Below, in pieces: positions 62,963-64,000 of a stretch of DNA of 64,000 nucleotides. How positions within the stretch are numbered: the stretch's first letter is position 1; each line of letters opens with the position of its first letter. The translations under genes and the position numbers were made by a program. The notes below the pieces were generated by a model. That model saw only the letters and a list, made by a program, of their open reading frames with translations. It was not told where the DNA came from and did no database searches. The DNA comes from Flavisolibacter ginsengisoli DSM 18119 (GTDB lineage Bacteria; Bacteroidota; Bacteroidia; Chitinophagales; Chitinophagaceae), in the NCBI RefSeq assembly GCF_900129295.1, contig NZ_FQUU01000001.1:1-64000 (forward strand). Direction: 5' to 3'.

Positions 62963-63766
62963 TTAGAGCGATCCATTGAGCCGACCCCTTTTAGTGCTGT
63001 CATATACAAACCTGACCTTTGCACTTTTCACTTCAGTGGAAGATAGAAACAATTGGTATCGCCGCTCCCCTGCAGTTACTATCAGCAATGCAGTATTAGG
63101 AGGAATAGAGCCGAGATTTTCAGCGATCATTTCAACTTCCTGGAATCTATGTTGCAGGTCGATAGTTACTGTTGCAGTTATAGGCTTAGCTGTTAATCTT
63201 TGGTGTGTTAGAATCATCTGGCCGTTTACAAGCACCGAAATAGAATCTCCATCTATTTCATTATTATCATAGAAATCCAGCCTGAGTGTACCCGTATCTA
63301 CCGCAACTTCAGGTATTTCCTTAAATGCAGATTCTTTGATTCGTGATAACACGATAGTGCCGTCTTCACAACTAATGTTGGTTCCTAAAATCACACCTGT
63401 CCATCCACCAGAAAGTGTTTCTAATTTGCCTTCACGCCTATAAACAAGCTGGTATTTTTTTATGCATACCCTACACTCCGGCCGGATTTTAAAAGTTGTA
63501 ACTTCTTCTTCCTGCATCACTATTTTTTTCTCATCAGGGTTATACGACCCCTTAAAGTTCTTTTTTACATAGTTATCAATATCCATATAATGATACGAAT
63601 CCCCAGTTACTTCTGTTCCTGAATTGGTTATTTGTAATTCGATATTATTTATGGGGAAACAGCCACCGGCCATTGTAAGGGTTCCTTTCCAGAATCCATT
63701 TATATTTTGTGCATTGATACATTGTGATAATAATAAAAGAACCAGTATGACAAGGTTGCGTTTCAC
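62963..63766 (-). CDS. secreted protein of unknown function
   Basis: 267 residues with a signal peptide (MKRNLVILVLLLLSQCINAQ). Two beta-rich halves: first a lipocalin-like or allergen-type barrel (INGFWKGTLTMAGGCFPINNIELQITNSGTEVTGDSYHYMD), with Cys residues in GGCFP and PECRVCIKKY; second a C2-like or Ig-like segment (DTGTLRLDFYDNNEIDGDSISVLVNGQMILTHQRL). No catalytic motif is visible. It is exported, likely to the periplasm. Expression unit unclear. Confidence 0.65.
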   Translation of the reverse strand: MKRNLVILVLLLLSQCINAQNINGFWKGTLTMAGGCFPINNIELQITNSGTEVTGDSYHYMDIDNYVKKNFKGSYNPDEKKIVMQEEEVTTFKIRPECRVCIKKYQLVYRREGKLETLSGGWTGVILGTNISCEDGTIVLSRIKESAFKEIPEVAVDTGTLRLDFYDNNEIDGDSISVLVNGQMILTHQRLTAKPITATVTIDLQHRFQEVEMIAENLGSIPPNTALLIVTAGERRYQLFLSSTEVKSAKVRFVYDSTKRGRLNGSL

Positions 63767-63856
63767 ATAAGGAATTTACTACTATTTCCTGCGGTGGATT
63801 CACAAAGTTATGTGAACCCTATTGACGGAACATTCATAAAGCTCTTATAATAAAAC

Positions 63857-63883
63857 AGTAAAGCCAGGAATCCTGGCTTTACT
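63857..63883 (-). terminator. terminator downstream of the partial gene at the right edge
   Basis: Perfect 13-bp arms around a single A (AGTAAAGCCAGGA and its complement). On the minus strand it is followed by GTTTTATT. It lies 36 bp past the stop at 63919. Confidence 0.75.
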
Positions 63884-63918
63884 CAATCAATGAAAAAGAA
63901 TACTTATGACTTCTTATG

Positions 63919-64000
63919 CTAATTAACAATTTCCTCTTCAACCAACCCTTCTTTTGTAGCTACCAAAAGGGTACCCTGTACATATTTTTCATTATGTTGG
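63919..64000 (-). CDS. 3' end of a gene cut by the window edge
   Basis: The frame is open to the edge and ends QHNEKYVQGTLLVATKEGLVEEEIVN followed by TAG. Only 26 residues are visible, too few to identify the product. The terminator hairpin directly downstream supports a real gene end. Confidence 0.6.
   Translation of the reverse strand, partial: QHNEKYVQGTLLVATKEGLVEEEIVN

Overview
The window reads as a chromosomal segment of a Bacteroidota bacterium, most likely a Chitinophagaceae-type soil or plant-litter saprophyte. The support is a type IX secretion sorting domain, a SusC/SusD polysaccharide utilisation locus, many signal peptides ending in A-Q, hardly any Shine-Dalgarno sequences, a TTG-N20-TAnnTTTG type promoter, and small KGG and DUF3606 stress proteins. 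The genus is inference. No rRNA, tRNA, insertion sequence, phage gene or CRISPR array was found.

1-34.3 kb is mostly carbohydrate use. It opens with the 3' part of a T9SS-exported adhesin/propeller protein. Next come a GH97 enzyme with a polyphosphate glucokinase, a GH63-like glucosidase and a secreted GH5. A minus-strand operon follows (a TIM-barrel/FGE-fold fusion, a glutamine-amidotransferase-like/debranching-type fusion, GH127, aldose 1-epimerase, cupin). A LacI-family regulator is divergent from a second GH127-type gene. A six-gene minus-strand PUL ends this part: susC (broken by a frameshift), susD, a fasciclin lipoprotein, a DUF5007-like lipoprotein, a conserved secreted unknown and a beta-helix protein. 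Three near-identical palindromes with the core AACGTTnCCGGTAACGTT lie upstream of susC, upstream of the fusion operon, and between lacI and GH127. They look like one LacI regulon. The enzyme set suggests a plant-derived glycan with L-arabinose and galactose or glucose.

34.6-45.5 kb is central metabolism and surface functions: a four-subunit 2-oxoacid:ferredoxin oxidoreductase, a fused ADP-forming acyl-CoA synthetase, a secreted GH26 mannanase, a membrane phosphotransferase/sulfatase with an extra N-terminal beta domain, and a Kup potassium transporter.

45.9-64 kb is housekeeping and stress: a TIGR03118 beta-propeller lipoprotein, response regulators and a CHASE3-like/HAMP histidine kinase, a TerB-like protein, an acyl-CoA desaturase, small stress proteins with individual terminators, divergent cyanophycin synthetase and cyanophycinase, a desaturase closely resembling eukaryotic sphingolipid delta-4 desaturases, two paralogous 84-residue orphans 11 kb apart, and a trehalose synthase-maltokinase fusion whose kinase half has a changed catalytic loop.

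The most unusual non-coding signal is a pair of intergenic arrays at 2253-2338 and 52912-52985. Each has exactly five head-to-tail 11-bp units, a short self-complementary linker and one or two inverted units. The primary sequences differ, but both share a CGG core repeated every 11 bp.
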